The notes: generated by a model not told the origin, from the sequence alone. Shown: positions 33,035 to 44,297, counted from the stretch's first letter. The stretch is DNA of 54,688 bases from Atkinsonella hypoxylon (GCA_000729835.1 JFHB01000202.1:1-54688); one strand, 5' to 3'. Program-made: numbers and translations.

Positions 33035-34672
33035 CTTTGATACCGCTGGCTCGAGAGTTCGTCGCGCGCAAAATGGCACAGCTGTGTAGGCAAGCCTAAG
33101 CCAGACTGCCTTGAAAGCTGGCGACGGCAGTTAACAGTTACAGTGCTGACCTGCGGACAAGGACAATAATGCTCGGCTGAAGAGGCCGTGGGACGGTTAT
33201 ACTTATTAATAGTCTAATAATATGGGTGAGCTCACAGGGTATACCGAACAGCTAGGTCTCGAATTAGTTGATCAGCCGATCAAGACTGGCGAAGCTAAGA
33301 GGTGCTTCAATCCATGTGCGAACTTGACTTTACTATGAGCCCTTAAAAGTTCCAGATCTACAGAAGAATACTTGGTAACTAGGTAGTTAATTATCGCAGT
33401 CATGCTGATTTCCGGAGGTACCGGATGAGGTCCTGCACGATTGGTGGGTCCTGCGACCTTGCTGTTGCATTATCGCAGGCACGAGGGATTAATTAATTAA
33501 TTGTACTCGTGTTATTCTAACAGACCAATCAACTTTAGCCGAGCATCCCTCAGGTTAACGTGGAGAAATGGGGCTATCCTCTAACATAACCTTAAGTGGT
33601 TCTCAAATTCTCACATTGATTATGTCTGGTGTGCGGAGTAGCCGGATACATGAAAAAAACACAGCAGCAACTAGTCCGATAACTAACGCTGATATGGGTC
33701 TTGACCCAAGATCAACGTCGAGTCTGTGGATGATGACCCGACCTGGCCTTGTACGGATATGCGATGCGACATCTACTTGGCTAAGACGCAGCATGGGTTT
33801 CCAAGTTTGGAACTCGAACAATTAGCAGCAGCCGAGTTATCTGTACTTGCATGTACCGACCGTAATAACCAGTCGGATGTGCAGCGAAGGATATTCCAAT
33901 TTAGTTATTCCTCAACATCTATCACGCACGGCCCCTTGGATATTGTAACTTCGCTATCGAGCAGGGGCCGATTAGAGAACGATATTCGCCAGGCCATCAT
34001 CTGGCTTCCAATGATAAGATAAGCAGTTTTTTTCACACCGAGGGCTGCTTTGCTAGTTTTTGCTATTCTCTCCTCAAGCCATCAGACGCAGGATGCTGCG
34101 CGTCGCAAGAAAGTCGGCTGCAGATTCAATGGTACATGGGCTCGACGACATTAGATACCAGCCAGGTGGCATTGAGTTGCAACCCCTGAAGGGTTTCTAC
34201 AAGTATGCCATACATGGGTAGTACCAACCGATCAAACATCACCCTTAAGACTACCCCTAGTGCACTAGTGACCTGCTCTCCTCAAACATTTGGACTTGTA
34301 ATAATACACGCATTAGGCTGCGCAACTGCTTGGTGGCTAGCTTAGACGATATAATATGGCCCAGAGGAACTTTACTCTGAATTCTTGACCTTTAACGCAG
34401 CTAAGTAGATTCGTAAAATATTTAGAAGTTGTTTGAGGGCGCTGTCCCAGATATCGCGGTAGTACTTCTCTTATAGAGGAAACGATCGCCCTTGTGTGAG
34501 ATCGGAAATAGCAAATGTTACACTCTCGGCAATCCCGGGATGAAGCCGACGTATATATACTTAGCAAATCCCACATTGCCCTCTCTGCTTTGGATTGTCT
34601 GTCATCCGTCGGTACCCAGTGTGAATACATTCAACAGCCAGTTCTTGCTCATTGCAGCACTCTAGCACAGAG
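33035..34672. other. Divergent intergenic region between Dal5-type permease and lipase
   Basis: About 1.6 kb. Contains a short ATTAATTAATTAATT run near 33488-33502 and scattered open frames of under 100 codons without domains. A TATATATA sequence at 34552-34559 lies 114 bp before the lipase start and may be its TATA box. No gene is supported. Confidence 0.5.
34552..34559 (+). promoter_or_regulatory. Possible TATA box of the lipase gene
   Basis: TATATATA 114 bp upstream of the lipase ATG, in a plausible position for a core promoter element. Inference from position and sequence only. Confidence 0.35.
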
Positions 34673-36028
34673 ATGCAGTTCAGACTAGCAGTGCAGGCAC
34701 TTTTGCCGGCGCTAGCATTGTGTACGCCGCTTGCGCAGCGTGGGAATGATACCATTCCTCTTCCACCGAGTCAAGACCCGTTCTATACTGTTCCTTCTGG
34801 GATAGAAAGCAAAAGTCCTGGAACGATATTGGCACATCGGCGGTTTTCGTCTCCTGTTTCTGCATATGGCTATATACCAGATAACCTTGAAGATAGCCAC
34901 CAAATCCTCTATCGTACGACAGATAGAGATGGCAGGGCCACCGCGACTGTAATGACCGTCATAATCCCCAAGAACGCCAATTTCAGCGCTGTCTTGTCGT
35001 TGCAAATGGCCGAGAACGCTATCATCATCGACTGTGCGCCATCGTACGCAATCACGGCCGCGACAAAGGATAACCCTCTCCTATTTTCGCCAACAGCACA
35101 GCTCCATGTCTTAATCCTCCAAGCGGCCCTTGCAGATGGATGGGTGGTCGTGGTTCCCGATTTCCAAGGGCCCAAGGCAGCTTTCGCCGACTTGAAAATT
35201 GCCGGTCACGCTATTCTGGACGGCCTTCGAGCATCGCTCCGGTCAACCTCGCTCACCGGTATACAAGGAACGGCGATCGTTGCTCTGTGGGGATACTCAG
35301 CTGGTGCAGCTGTCACAAGGCATGCTGCAGAGATGCACCCAAGATATGCAAAAGAGTTAGCCTTGGCTGGTGTCGCTTTTGGGGCAGTTGGGACACCTTC
35401 AATTTCTGGATTCCACCAATTAAACAAAACCCCTCATGCGGGCTTGATCCCTCCTACCTTGATCGGGATAGCAGAGGAAGATGCAGGGTTCAAATTCGTT
35501 CTGGACCTGAACCTCAAGAAGGAGTTTAAAGAGAAGTTCTACTCCCCTCTGCATCAATGCCTTGACGCAAATATCAAGACTTTCATGAACGATGATATTC
35601 TGGGGATGTTCACCTGCTGGGATATGTGTGTAGTCCCAAGCCTCCTCGCCACGACGCTCAAGAGTGTTGAACCTCCTTCAGTACCGGTAGCGCCCGTATT
35701 CTGGTATCAGGATACCCGCGATGAGATCGCTCAGATCAAGGATATAGATGCAGCAGTCAAGGACTACTGCAGAATGGGAGCAAATGTGCACTACCAGAGA
35801 GACGATGCTGCCGGTATCAGCCACAGAAATTATGGAATCGTTGGCGCACCAAATGCGCTCGGCTTCTTGAGGGATATTATGCATGGAAAACGACCAAGGG
35901 CGGGATGCTATACTGAGACTGTCACAATCTCGGACTTGCCAGAATCATTCTTGAAAATTTACCCTCCCAACATTCAGCAAGCCTTGATTCGACTAGTGGA
36001 GGGGCAAAAGAACCATGACAGAATATAG
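34673..36028 (+). CDS. Secreted lipase, LIP (Candida secretory lipase) family
   Basis: Intronless, 451 residues from the ATG at 34673, chosen because it begins directly with a signal peptide (MQFRLAVQALLPALALCTPL) while the open frame upstream adds seven polar residues. The fold is alpha/beta hydrolase. The nucleophile elbow GYSAG is at 207-211, giving Ser209. The preceding VVVPDFQGPKAAFAD is the strand-turn typical of PF03583 secretory lipases. Conserved blocks GIAEEDAGF and WYQDTRDEIAQIKD likely contain the acid-residue region, and HRNYGIVGAPNALGFL holds the probable catalytic His. Expected to cleave triacylglycerols or esters outside the cell; specificity is unknown. The Asp and His assignments are inferred by family pattern. 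Confidence 0.9.
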   Translation: MQFRLAVQALLPALALCTPLAQRGNDTIPLPPSQDPFYTVPSGIESKSPGTILAHRRFSSPVSAYGYIPDNLEDSHQILYRTTDRDGRATATVMTVIIPKNANFSAVLSLQMAENAIIIDCAPSYAITAATKDNPLLFSPTAQLHVLILQAALADGWVVVVPDFQGPKAAFADLKIAGHAILDGLRASLRSTSLTGIQGTAIVALWGYSAGAAVTRHAAEMHPRYAKELALAGVAFGAVGTPSISGFHQLNKTPHAGLIPPTLIGIAEEDAGFKFVLDLNLKKEFKEKFYSPLHQCLDANIKTFMNDDILGMFTCWDMCVVPSLLATTLKSVEPPSVPVAPVFWYQDTRDEIAQIKDIDAAVKDYCRMGANVHYQRDDAAGISHRNYGIVGAPNALGFLRDIMHGKRPRAGCYTETVTISDLPESFLKIYPPNIQQALIRLVEGQKNHDRI

Positions 36029-36919
36029 CGCAAGTCCTCCCATCTTTAATGGCGGATAGGCTCTGTCATTTATTTTGTCACCCGCGTGGCTATCCAAGTC
36101 GAGAAAATGTCCAGGCTCGACAACCAGCTCAAACAAGTTTTCTCGTTTCAATGATTGAGCTGACTGAGCCCCCTGGGATTCTCCCTCGGCCAGAGTGAAG
36201 TGATGGGGCAAAATGGCGGCAGCGAGGATGTCATTGGATGCAAACTCATGATGCGGCGTTCTTGGCGGCGTCGTCGTCTCTCAATTGTTACATGATGGCT
36301 GAATTGTCTCTAAATACCATATTAATGCTTTCCGTCGTAAATTAGTGAAAAACGGTTGAAAGAGAACAATATAAGCATTAACTATCGAACAGCTCCAAGG
36401 CGGGCGCGTATATTCATGATGAGCAAGTAGTTAGTCGTCGAAACATTTGATCGCCCATTCGCACGACTTATCCTGCGTCGACGTGGAGTCGCCGAGCTCC
36501 AGCGAACGAAACTGAGGCGGAGCAGGGGTTCCATTTGCGAGAGGGTCCAGGTGGGGCAATTTTTAGGTAGAATATAGTTACTAATCACACAGTGTTCATT
36601 TTTATATGATATTAATAATAATAGTTAGAAGAGGTTAAGATTGCTTATACTTTACTGTAGTAATATAATATGTAGTAAATATATAGTAAGTTTCTTTTCT
36701 TAAGTATTAATATATTGTTCTGCTTCTTCTTATAGAATGTTCTAGTAAGAAAGAAATTGTGGCATCACCAATCATGCATGAGCATGAGGCATGCGGGTGA
36801 TTTGTTCTCTAAAAGCGCATAGTTACCTTCCCTTTCCTTCAAGCCATCTCCACGTCATCATCCTGACCCAGCATTACTACATTGTGTTCCGTCTGCGATT
36901 CGGCGGCATCAGCCACATC
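36029..36919. other. Intergenic region with AT-rich island
   Basis: Between lipase and MDR oxidoreductase. A sharp compositional step occurs near 36,560: to about 36,760 the DNA is strongly A+T-rich with TATTAATA-like words, whereas 36,390-36,550 is GC-rich. No coding frame of note. It may be a decayed element. Confidence 0.45.
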
Positions 36920-38099
36920 ATGAAGCAAGAAAATCTATCCGTGGTCCTGGCTCAACGCCCGACCGATAGCATCATACCCGGACAGACATTCCATGAGAAA
37001 AAGTCGCCGATCCCGTCGCCAGCTGACCTGAAGGATGGGGAGATTTTGGTTGAAACGCTTTACCTCTCATTGGATCCCGCTATGCGAGGCTGGCTCAATG
37101 GCTCGTGCAAACACCAAAGGTCGTCTCGACCAATGAATTGCTAACCACTTTCATCTGCAGACACGAGATCCTACATTCCGCCCGTACAGATTGGCGCCGT
37201 TATGCGCGGCTTCAGCGCTGCTCGTGTGTTATCGTCCAAAAGCAAGCGTGCTTCACCGGGCGACCTTGTAAGCGCCATGTCGGGTTGGACCGAGTATGCT
37301 GTTATCAATGAAAAGCAGTTCGAGCCTTCTTCTGCTTTTCCCGGATTGAATCCGCAAGAGCCCCAGGATATCCTGTCAGTTCTTGGCTTGACGGGCGCGA
37401 CTGCTTGGTGGGGAATGACGCAAATAGGAGATCCCAAACCCGGGGACTTGGTGGTTGTCTCAGGTGCTGCTGGTGCAACCGGCAGCATCGCTGGTCAAAT
37501 TGCCAAGATCAAAGGCGCTACAGTTATTGGCATCTGCGGATCTGATGCCAAGTGCAAGTGGCTCGTAGATGAACTTGGCTTTGATGTCGCTCTCAACTAC
37601 AAGGCCGCTGATTTCAAGGAGAAATTTGAGGCGGCTACAAAATCATATATTGACGTATATTTTGACAATGGTATGTCTGCGCGCAGTCCATACGCTGACC
37701 TGTTAATCATGCGAACTAACCATGGACTTCACAGTTGGTGGTGACATTCTGGACATGTGCCTGGCTCGCGCTAAGGAGCATTCACGATTCGTCATGTGCG
37801 GCGGAATCAGCCAGTATAACACGGCCAACCCCGTCGGACCAAAGAACATTTCCAAAGTTATTACCATGAGAATCAAAATGCAAGGCTTCATTATTCTTGA
37901 TCAAAAGGAGCGCATTCCCGAAATCCGCAAGGAGTTGTCGCAATGGTTGGCGCAGGGGAAGTTGAAGAAGACCGAAACGATAATCAAGGGCGGTCTTGCC
38001 GCTGCTCAACAGGCATTGGTTGATCTGTACAATGGAGCAAACCAAGGAAAACTTCTTGTCGAAGTTAGAAGCCCTGTAGAGCATACCCTGAAGCTGTAA
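36920..38099 (+). CDS. NADP-dependent zinc-independent MDR oxidoreductase (PTGR/CurA-like)
   Basis: Three exons: 36920-37100, 37161-37670 and 37735-38099; 351 residues. Blocks typical of medium-chain reductases of the leukotriene-B4-dehydrogenase / prostaglandin reductase / YncB type are present: YLSLDPAMRGWLN near the N-terminus, RSYIPPVQIG after the first junction, GLTGATAWWGM, the nucleotide-binding VSGAAGATGS, and YFDNVGGDILD across intron 2. No zinc ligands of the alcohol-dehydrogenase type are visible. The expected reaction is NADPH-dependent reduction of alpha,beta-unsaturated carbonyls or similar; the substrate is unknown. Intron 1 needs a GC donor (AATG|GCTCGT) to join the conserved WLN-DTRSYIPP block in frame. 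It has a clear CTAAC branch site and a TGCAG acceptor. The nearby GTGCAA donor would put the next exon out of frame. Confidence 0.87.
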
Positions 38100-38592
38100 T
38101 GTTACGAGCGCCCTGACTTCAAACTGAGATATATATGACGGGCCGAATGCAAGTGGCAGACCAAGATAGTTCCTAATTCCCTACAGTTCCAATGTGCTTG
38201 CCCTATGGCTTATGGGTCTAACTGAGGCGTGTTGTAATGGACAACGGCAATTTTGGCAATGTAGGAAAGAAAATAAACGAGAAGAAACAGGTTTTCTTGA
38301 TGAACTCGCACCACTACGAAGTAGGTCAAGTCAATTTGTAAGGCGGTTGACGAAGTGCCTAAAGCACGGGTTGCTCTCGCGATGATCGAATATTGCTCAC
38401 ATGTGACTGATTTTCGGCCTGGAGTTCTTGAGCCACAACTGGCATTAATTAAAGACAAAGTGAACCTAATGCAATCGTCGTCGCTGCCTATTCTTGTCTG
38501 CTTTTGATCGTCTGAGCTTGCTGCCAGCTGTTGCTGACTGAGTAAGTAAGCCTCAGGATCCAGTGACGCGCAGCTGCTGCCCCTCCTTTGCT
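38100..38592. other. Intergenic region between MDR oxidoreductase and UBP14
   Basis: About 490 bp containing the 3' end of the MDR gene and the UBP14 promoter. No gene, repeat or clear regulatory motif was recognised. Confidence 0.5.
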
Positions 38593-41235
38593 ATGGCAGC
38601 CCCGCGCAACTCCAAGTCGCCACAACTGAAACTGTCTGGAGAACGCATTTCTCGCAGCATTATTCTCCATCATCACAAACCCGAGCTGCCCTTGGTTATG
38701 CCGTGCAAGCACTTAGACTCCATTGGTAAGCTTAAGCTCAGCAACCTTCTATATTTTCATGTTAAATCGATCTCATGCTAATCGGCTGCTCTTAGGACTC
38801 GCGCCTCCGACGCCTTTCCAATCTGTATATAAGGAAGACTGCACTCAATGCTTCGACTCCATCGTACGCCAATGATCACATGTTCGCCCACTCTGGCCGC
38901 TTCTATATGCTAATCGATAATATGCAGGACGACTTGGCGGGCCTTGATATTTGTCTACAATGCTTTAACGGCGGCTGCGCGGGCGATCGATTGCACTCGA
39001 AGCTTCACAGCGCGATACGCAGCCATCCTCTATCCTTGAATATCCGCCGGAAGCGGAAGCCTGTTGTGCGAGATGAGCCTCCCGCAAAGATTTCTCGGTT
39101 AGCTATTGCTGCTGAAACTGAGGAGGACCGATACGACACCGCTCTTACCTTGAAGTGTCTCGAATGCAATATAGAGCTTGACAAAGAAGACAAAAGGCTC
39201 GCACCCGTAGTGAACGGAATCATGAATGCCAATACATTCTCACGGAAAGAGGAGATCAAGGCTTGGACGCAGGAGCTCACGAGCTGCGAGCATGTCCTGT
39301 TTCTACAGCAGAACACAGCTCGTAAAATCGAGCAAGGTGGATTGGGGCATTGTACTGGCTGCAATCTGCAGGAAAACCTTTGGCTATGTCTTGAATGTGG
39401 TAATCTGGGATGCGGCCGCAAACAGTTGGGAGGCATCGATGGAAATTCTCATGCTCTAGCTCATTCCAACGAGGCCGGGCATGCAGTAGCTGTCAAACTA
39501 GGGTCAATCACGCCTGAAGGGACTGCTGACATCTATTGCTACAAATGCGATGATGAGAGGATTGATGAAAACCTGGGTCAGCATCTGGCGCACTGGGGTA
39601 TTATTCTGGCCGAACGTCAGAAAACAGAGATGAGTCTGACGGAAATGCAAATCGAGCAGAACTTGAAATGGGATTTCAGCATGACTACCGAAGATGGCAA
39701 GGAACTGAAGCCGCTCTTTGGACCAGGTCTCACCGGCTTGAAAAACCTGGGTAACAGCTGCTATCTTGCCAGTATCACGCAGTGTCTTTTTGATTTGCCT
39801 CCATTCCACGATCGCTACTTTGCGCCGAACAAGGACTTGCCAATCGTGGAAGACCCTGCTGTTGACCTCGAGACACAGTTGCGAAAAATGGGCGATGGGC
39901 TATGGTCTGGTAGATATTCAAAGCCCGATGCCGACGTGGCTTCTGAATCTCAAGTTAATCACCAAAAAGGACTGACTCCGGCAATGCTCAAACATCTCAT
40001 TGGACGGGGACATGAGGAGTTTTCTACCATGAGACAACAAGATGCATTCGAATTTCTTCAACATCTTTTCAAGCTCATTTGTCGGTCCAATCACTCCGGA
40101 GAACTGAAGGACCCTACTGCTCAGTTCAGATTCATGTTGACGCAGCGACTTCAATGCCTTGGCTGTTCCAAAGTCAAATACAGCTCCCACGAGCAAGACA
40201 GCATCCTTATTGATGTACCTCTTGAGAAGCTCACCGCTCAAGACGACGAGCAGGACGATAAAGACAAATATAGGCCAGTAACAATCAAGGAATGCCTGGA
40301 TAATTTCACTGCTGCAGAGAAGGTTGAGTTGAAATGTGTCTCTTGTGGCGGTACTGATGGCTTCACCAAGCAGTGTCTCTTCAAAACTTTTCCAGAGGTT
40401 CTTATTGTCAATGCGCGCAAAATGACCATCGTCAATTGGGTCCCAATCAAGATTGATGTGCCCGTCATCGTACCCGATGAGCCATTCCTACTGGATAGCT
40501 ACTTGGCCAAGGGCTTACAGCCATCAGAAGAAGAACTCCCGGATGAGCCAAACACACCTGCCCCAGCATTTGTACCCGATGCAAACGCTTTGGCCCAGTT
40601 AGAATGCATGGGATTCTCTAGGAATCGCACCGAGAAGGCATTACATGCCACAGGCAACTCGGATGCCAACGCCGCCATGGAGTGGCTTTTTGCTCATATG
40701 GAGGATCCCGATATTGATGCTCCGCTAGATCTTGGTGGCGGCAGTGCTGCTACGGCAGCTGACCCAGAGAAGGTTGAAACGCTTGGTGCCATGGGATTTT
40801 CTGCTCCTCAAGCAAAGAAAGCGCTAAAGGAGACTGAAGGTGATCTGGAACGTGCGGTAGAGTGGCTCTTTAGTCACCCGGATGACCAAGGTGATTTTGA
40901 TGATGGCGTTACTAGCACTGAGCCGTCTGCACCGAAGTGCCCGGTCGGAAACGCTGCGCTCCCTGCTTCATTTCAACTCCAGTCAATTGTCTGTCACAAG
41001 GGCACTAGCATTCATGCTGGGTGAGTTGGGTGACTGGTCCATTCATGAAGTTCAAATTCCGACTGACCAAATATGTAGACACTATGTTGCATTCATCCGC
41101 AAGAAACTGGATGGGCAGGAACGTCCAGCGTGGGTTTTGTTTAACGACGAAAAGGTTGTTCAGTCAACTGATGTGGACGAGATGCGGAAGTTTGCTTATG
41201 TCTACTTTTTTAAAAGAGTGCAAAACCACGCATAA
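38593..41235 (+). CDS. UBP14: Ubiquitin carboxyl-terminal hydrolase, UBP14/USP5 (isopeptidase T) type
   Basis: Four exons: 38593-38725, 38796-38863, 38928-41020 and 41079-41235; 816 residues. Domain order: an N-terminal Cys-rich UBP-like finger (CTQCFDSI...CLQCFNGGC), a canonical ZnF-UBP (GHCTGCNLQENLWLCLECG...HALAHSNEAGHAV), the USP Cys box GLKNLGNSCYLASITQC (Cys345), a QQDAFEFLQHL box, Cys pairs CLGC and CVSC in the fingers, two UBA domains (LECMGFSRNRTEKAL and LGAMGFSAPQAKKAL), and the His box HKGTSIHAG-HYVAFIRKK, completed by splicing of intron 3. This architecture is diagnostic of USP5/Ubp14, which disassembles unanchored polyubiquitin chains to recycle ubiquitin. The ATG at 38593 has purine at -3 and G at +4. 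The downstream ATG at 38698 would give 781 residues and matches where homologues usually begin, so the start is uncertain. Confidence 0.93.
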
Positions 41236-41535
41236 ACGGAGAGTAGCGGCATAGATGGCGTTGTATTATTTTTTTTCATTGGGGGGGGGGGGGGCTTGGT
41301 GTAAGACGTTGGCAAGCTGCAGAGGGAGGCGGCACATGTGGAGTGGGAATAATCCAGCTTATAGCGAGCATTAAGAGACCGCGATGAAGGTTGTTCTTGT
41401 GCATCTTTGCCAGAGACAAACAAAGTAGAGAAGAAGGAGCCGATCTGGCTAATTGGCCATCAAAATAAACCTCAAACCCGACAACCTCCCGATATCATAG
41501 AAGCATCGTATTCTCCATAGTATCACTGCCATAAT
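41236..41535. other. Convergent spacer between UBP14 and MAD2
   Basis: 300 bp holding the two 3' ends. A T-rich stretch is followed by an uninterrupted G14 run at 41281-41294. No gene. Confidence 0.6.
41281..41294. repeat. Poly-G (G14) homopolymer
   Basis: Fourteen consecutive G residues in the UBP14 3' flank, 46 bp past its stop codon. Confidence 0.9.
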
Positions 41536-42631
41536 TCAATCACCAAGCCTGTAGCTTACCAGCGTATCTACGCGATGATTTGCCGTACTAAATCCTCGAA
41601 GTTGGACATACTCGCCGTTAACAATCTCCTTGGCGTCTGAATCGCCCCATTCCACAGGCACTTCGCTGTCTGCATCAGCATACACCAGAACATTGAACGA
41701 GCAATCGCCGTTGAGTTGGGGCAGAAACGTGACAGACGCAGTGATTTGACGGAAGATGGCGGCGATCTCTGCTTGAATCTCCGCCTCGGTCTTGTCAGGA
41801 TCGGTGGCTGATCGGGGGGCCGAAGCTGCGTTTTCTTGACCATGACTTGCTGGTTTTGACTTCTCCTCCGAGGACGAAGATAATATTTGAACCTTGATGT
41901 CCCATAGTCAGCGGATTATGTATGCCCTATAGTTGACTGGAGCTGAGTTTTACATCGAATTGCCATCGCTCAACGTGTTCGCCAGTGTCTTTGTCGGTGA
42001 TGACTATGACAAGTTTTGAGATTTTTCCGCCAGTCATCCATTTATCTAGCTGACTCATGATCTTCTTTATGTACGCTTTGACTTGGTCGTCCGCAGAAAC
42101 TATTTACAGCGACTTATTAGCTCGCTGATGCGTGTGGTGGTGAGAGCCCAACGGTCGGTTCGTACCAAGCAGGTTGAGGCCATATTTCTTGACGCTGCGT
42201 CGTGAAAGTAAGTCAGAACTTGAACATGTCGTATTGTATCATGTGGTAATTGAAAAAAATTTCTTGTCAGGTGGTTCCGTAGTTTGCTCCCGGTGCAAGT
42301 TGAGGGTGCGAGGACCAGATTTAGGACATACGCAGTGAAGTCTTCGGCAGGATAGACGCCTCGTTGAAATCTAGGGTTCATTAGCATGCAAGTGGTGAGT
42401 TTTATCGAATGTTTTTCGTACAATATGTTGTGTATTGAGTATTGGAACTGCAAAGGCGCAGGTCAGCGAAATTGTTAGCAATCGCTTGTGCCAACGATAT
42501 TCTGGGCGCGATGCTGTCTGACGTACGAACTCGGCCACAAGCCTAGCGCTGCCTTTCAGCGAAAGCTTGTGTACTTTGGATTTGTCCTTGTCCTTGTCCC
42601 TGACCCTTGATCTCGAGTCCCTTGATGACAT
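41536..42631 (-). CDS. MAD2: Spindle assembly checkpoint protein Mad2 (HORMA domain)
   Basis: Six exons: 42631-42527, 42447-42422 (26 nt), 42370-42332 (39 nt), 42194-42166 (29 nt), 42099-41954 and 41892-41536; 233 residues. After a short charged leader (MSSRDSRSRVRDKDKDK) the protein reads continuously as a HORMA domain: SLKGSARLVAEF, FQYSIHNILFQRGVYP (joined across two introns), VKKYGLNLLVS, DKWMTGGKISKLVIVI, ERWQFDV, then the safety-belt C-terminus ending VDTLVSYRLGD. All junctions are phase-consistent and recreate conserved Mad2 blocks. By family knowledge Mad2 binds Cdc20 and Mad1 at unattached kinetochores to hold back the anaphase-promoting complex. An insertion of about 30 residues rich in Ser, Glu and Ala, in the region SSSSEEKSKPASHGQENA, looks like a species-specific loop. 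Convergent with UBP14. Confidence 0.93.
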
Positions 42632-43236
42632 TGTCTGAGCCAGTGGGTGTCTTCAAAGGGACATGTGCGATCGTTGTGAAAGGCAGCGTGATGCTGGTCG
42701 ATGTTTGTTGATCTGAATGAAGGCGGTGGTGGTGGAGGGGCAAGAAGCTGGTCAAGCAAGGCTTGTTGCGGCACGAGTTCACGAACGTTGGGAGGGTCCA
42801 GTGGACCCAGCGTAGTACCTCTTAGGTTTGCCCCTGCTTGACGTTGGCCGCGAACATCTACTTATTAACTATCGCGCGTCAACCCGAAATCTGATGTCAA
42901 TCATATGTAAGCTCTGATAAGACCGGACAAAAAATAGACTCCTTCGTGACAATGCTTAGCAGTCTTACAATTGATGACAAGTTGGTCACTTCCACCAGAA
43001 TCCGGGTAGCGCGAAAGGTACCTAAGCACCTCCCGTCGGACTTTTAAATATAAAGATCACAACCTGCGTTGGAGTGCGCAACCAGGTCTCGATTTAAAAA
43101 GACGGGCCGGTGACGCCTAGGGTAGAAAACTTAAACCAGTCTGATCCTAAATAACATTCGCCCAGCCATGGCAGCCGTGGACGCTTCTTTAAATAAGCAT
43201 TTGTGTCATACAACGATTGGTGGTCGTGCCTGCTTT
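42632..43236. other. MAD2 upstream region
   Basis: About 600 bp between the MAD2 start and the stop codon of the upstream membrane-protein gene. No gene or strong motif was recognised. Confidence 0.5.
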
Positions 43237-44297
43237 TCATTCGTCAAAGCTCCGACGCCCTTCTCGCTGCAGCCAGTGCCTCCACTCCCTCCACATTCTT
43301 TCATTATTTCTCGCCGCGTCCATAGCCAGAACTCGTTCATATGCCTCTCGCTGGGCGGCTGCCCATTCTTCATAGGGCCTAGGCCAGCCGTGATGCTTGG
43401 CGTGCTCCTCGACCTCAAACGAAGCAATATGCCGCCACCACGCGTGGACACATGCGACCAAAGTAGCCAGCAATACGAAGATTTGGGTCGTGGATTTGAT
43501 GTCATTCGACGCAGACAAGTCGTTGTAGATGATTGTCATCTCAGCAGCCGCGATCAGTAACGAAAACACAACAATGTCACTAATCAGTTCAAGCACTGCT
43601 AGGCTTCGGAAACGAGCTCTTCTAAACACGACGTGAGGTCATTCAGTTGGTCACGCTCTCTTTCCGGGGGTCGTACTTACGCCTCTACCTGTCGATGTCG
43701 ACGCCTGCTACGCTGCCCATTTACATGGAAAACCCAGGATGCCCATCTGAATAGAAGAAATCCCACGCAATATGTTGCGATTGCAAGATATAATAGGCCA
43801 TTTAAAACAATGAAAGGCGCGTCTTTCACGGAGACTTTCTTAAAAAGAAAGGCATACTCTTGGCAGGAGAGACCGAGTCCGGGCAGATACTCCACAAAGA
43901 ACCAAGTAGCAAGAGATGATAGTATCAGGGCTGTGATGAAATTTAACCAGTGGATAATGTGAGGAGTCTTCTCCTTGGACCAGAACAAGGGTTCCCGAAA
44001 ATTACTGCATCCTGTCGCGAGTCTCCAGGCATGAACGGGCACTAGGAAGATATATCTCCCGGATCCAAGGACGATCATTGTGTACAGCTCAGCTGCAGAC
44101 GTTCTTTCATTCGAAATTTTGATCAGCAAAGCGATTGACATACTTGCTGATAAGCACAGGTCTAGCTGTCGGATGTCGCCTAAACTTTCCTGGTCCTTGT
44201 ATTTGAACCACAGAGCCGCTAGCCATTGTGTGTAGAAGGATAATCGTATACCAAGTCCGTATAAGTCGGACCTGGGTTGAGTATGGCACAAACCCAT
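43237..44297 (-). CDS. Fungal multi-pass membrane protein, function unknown
   Basis: Two exons, 44297-43681 and 43621-43237, joined by a 59-nt GTAAGT...TTTAG intron; 333 residues. The start MGLCHTQPRSDLYGLGIRLS followed by FYTQWLAALWF matches the opening P-x-SD-x-YGLGIR-x-x-FY-x-QW pattern of a large family of uncharacterised ascomycete integral membrane proteins. Roughly seven hydrophobic segments are visible, for example HIIHWLNFITALILSSLATWF, VLNGLLYLAIATYCVGFLLF, LELISDIVVFSLLIAAA and IFVLLATLVACVHAWW. The C-terminal 50 residues are polar and charged. No catalytic motif is seen. A second open frame from 44458 overlaps the start in another frame; without splice evidence I take 44297 as the start. 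Confidence 0.75.

Noticed and set aside
29912..38099. SQR, Dal5-type permease, lipase and MDR oxidoreductase as a metabolic gene cluster
   Set aside because: No backbone biosynthetic enzyme and no pathway-specific regulator are present, and the predicted reactions do not link; they look like independent neighbours.
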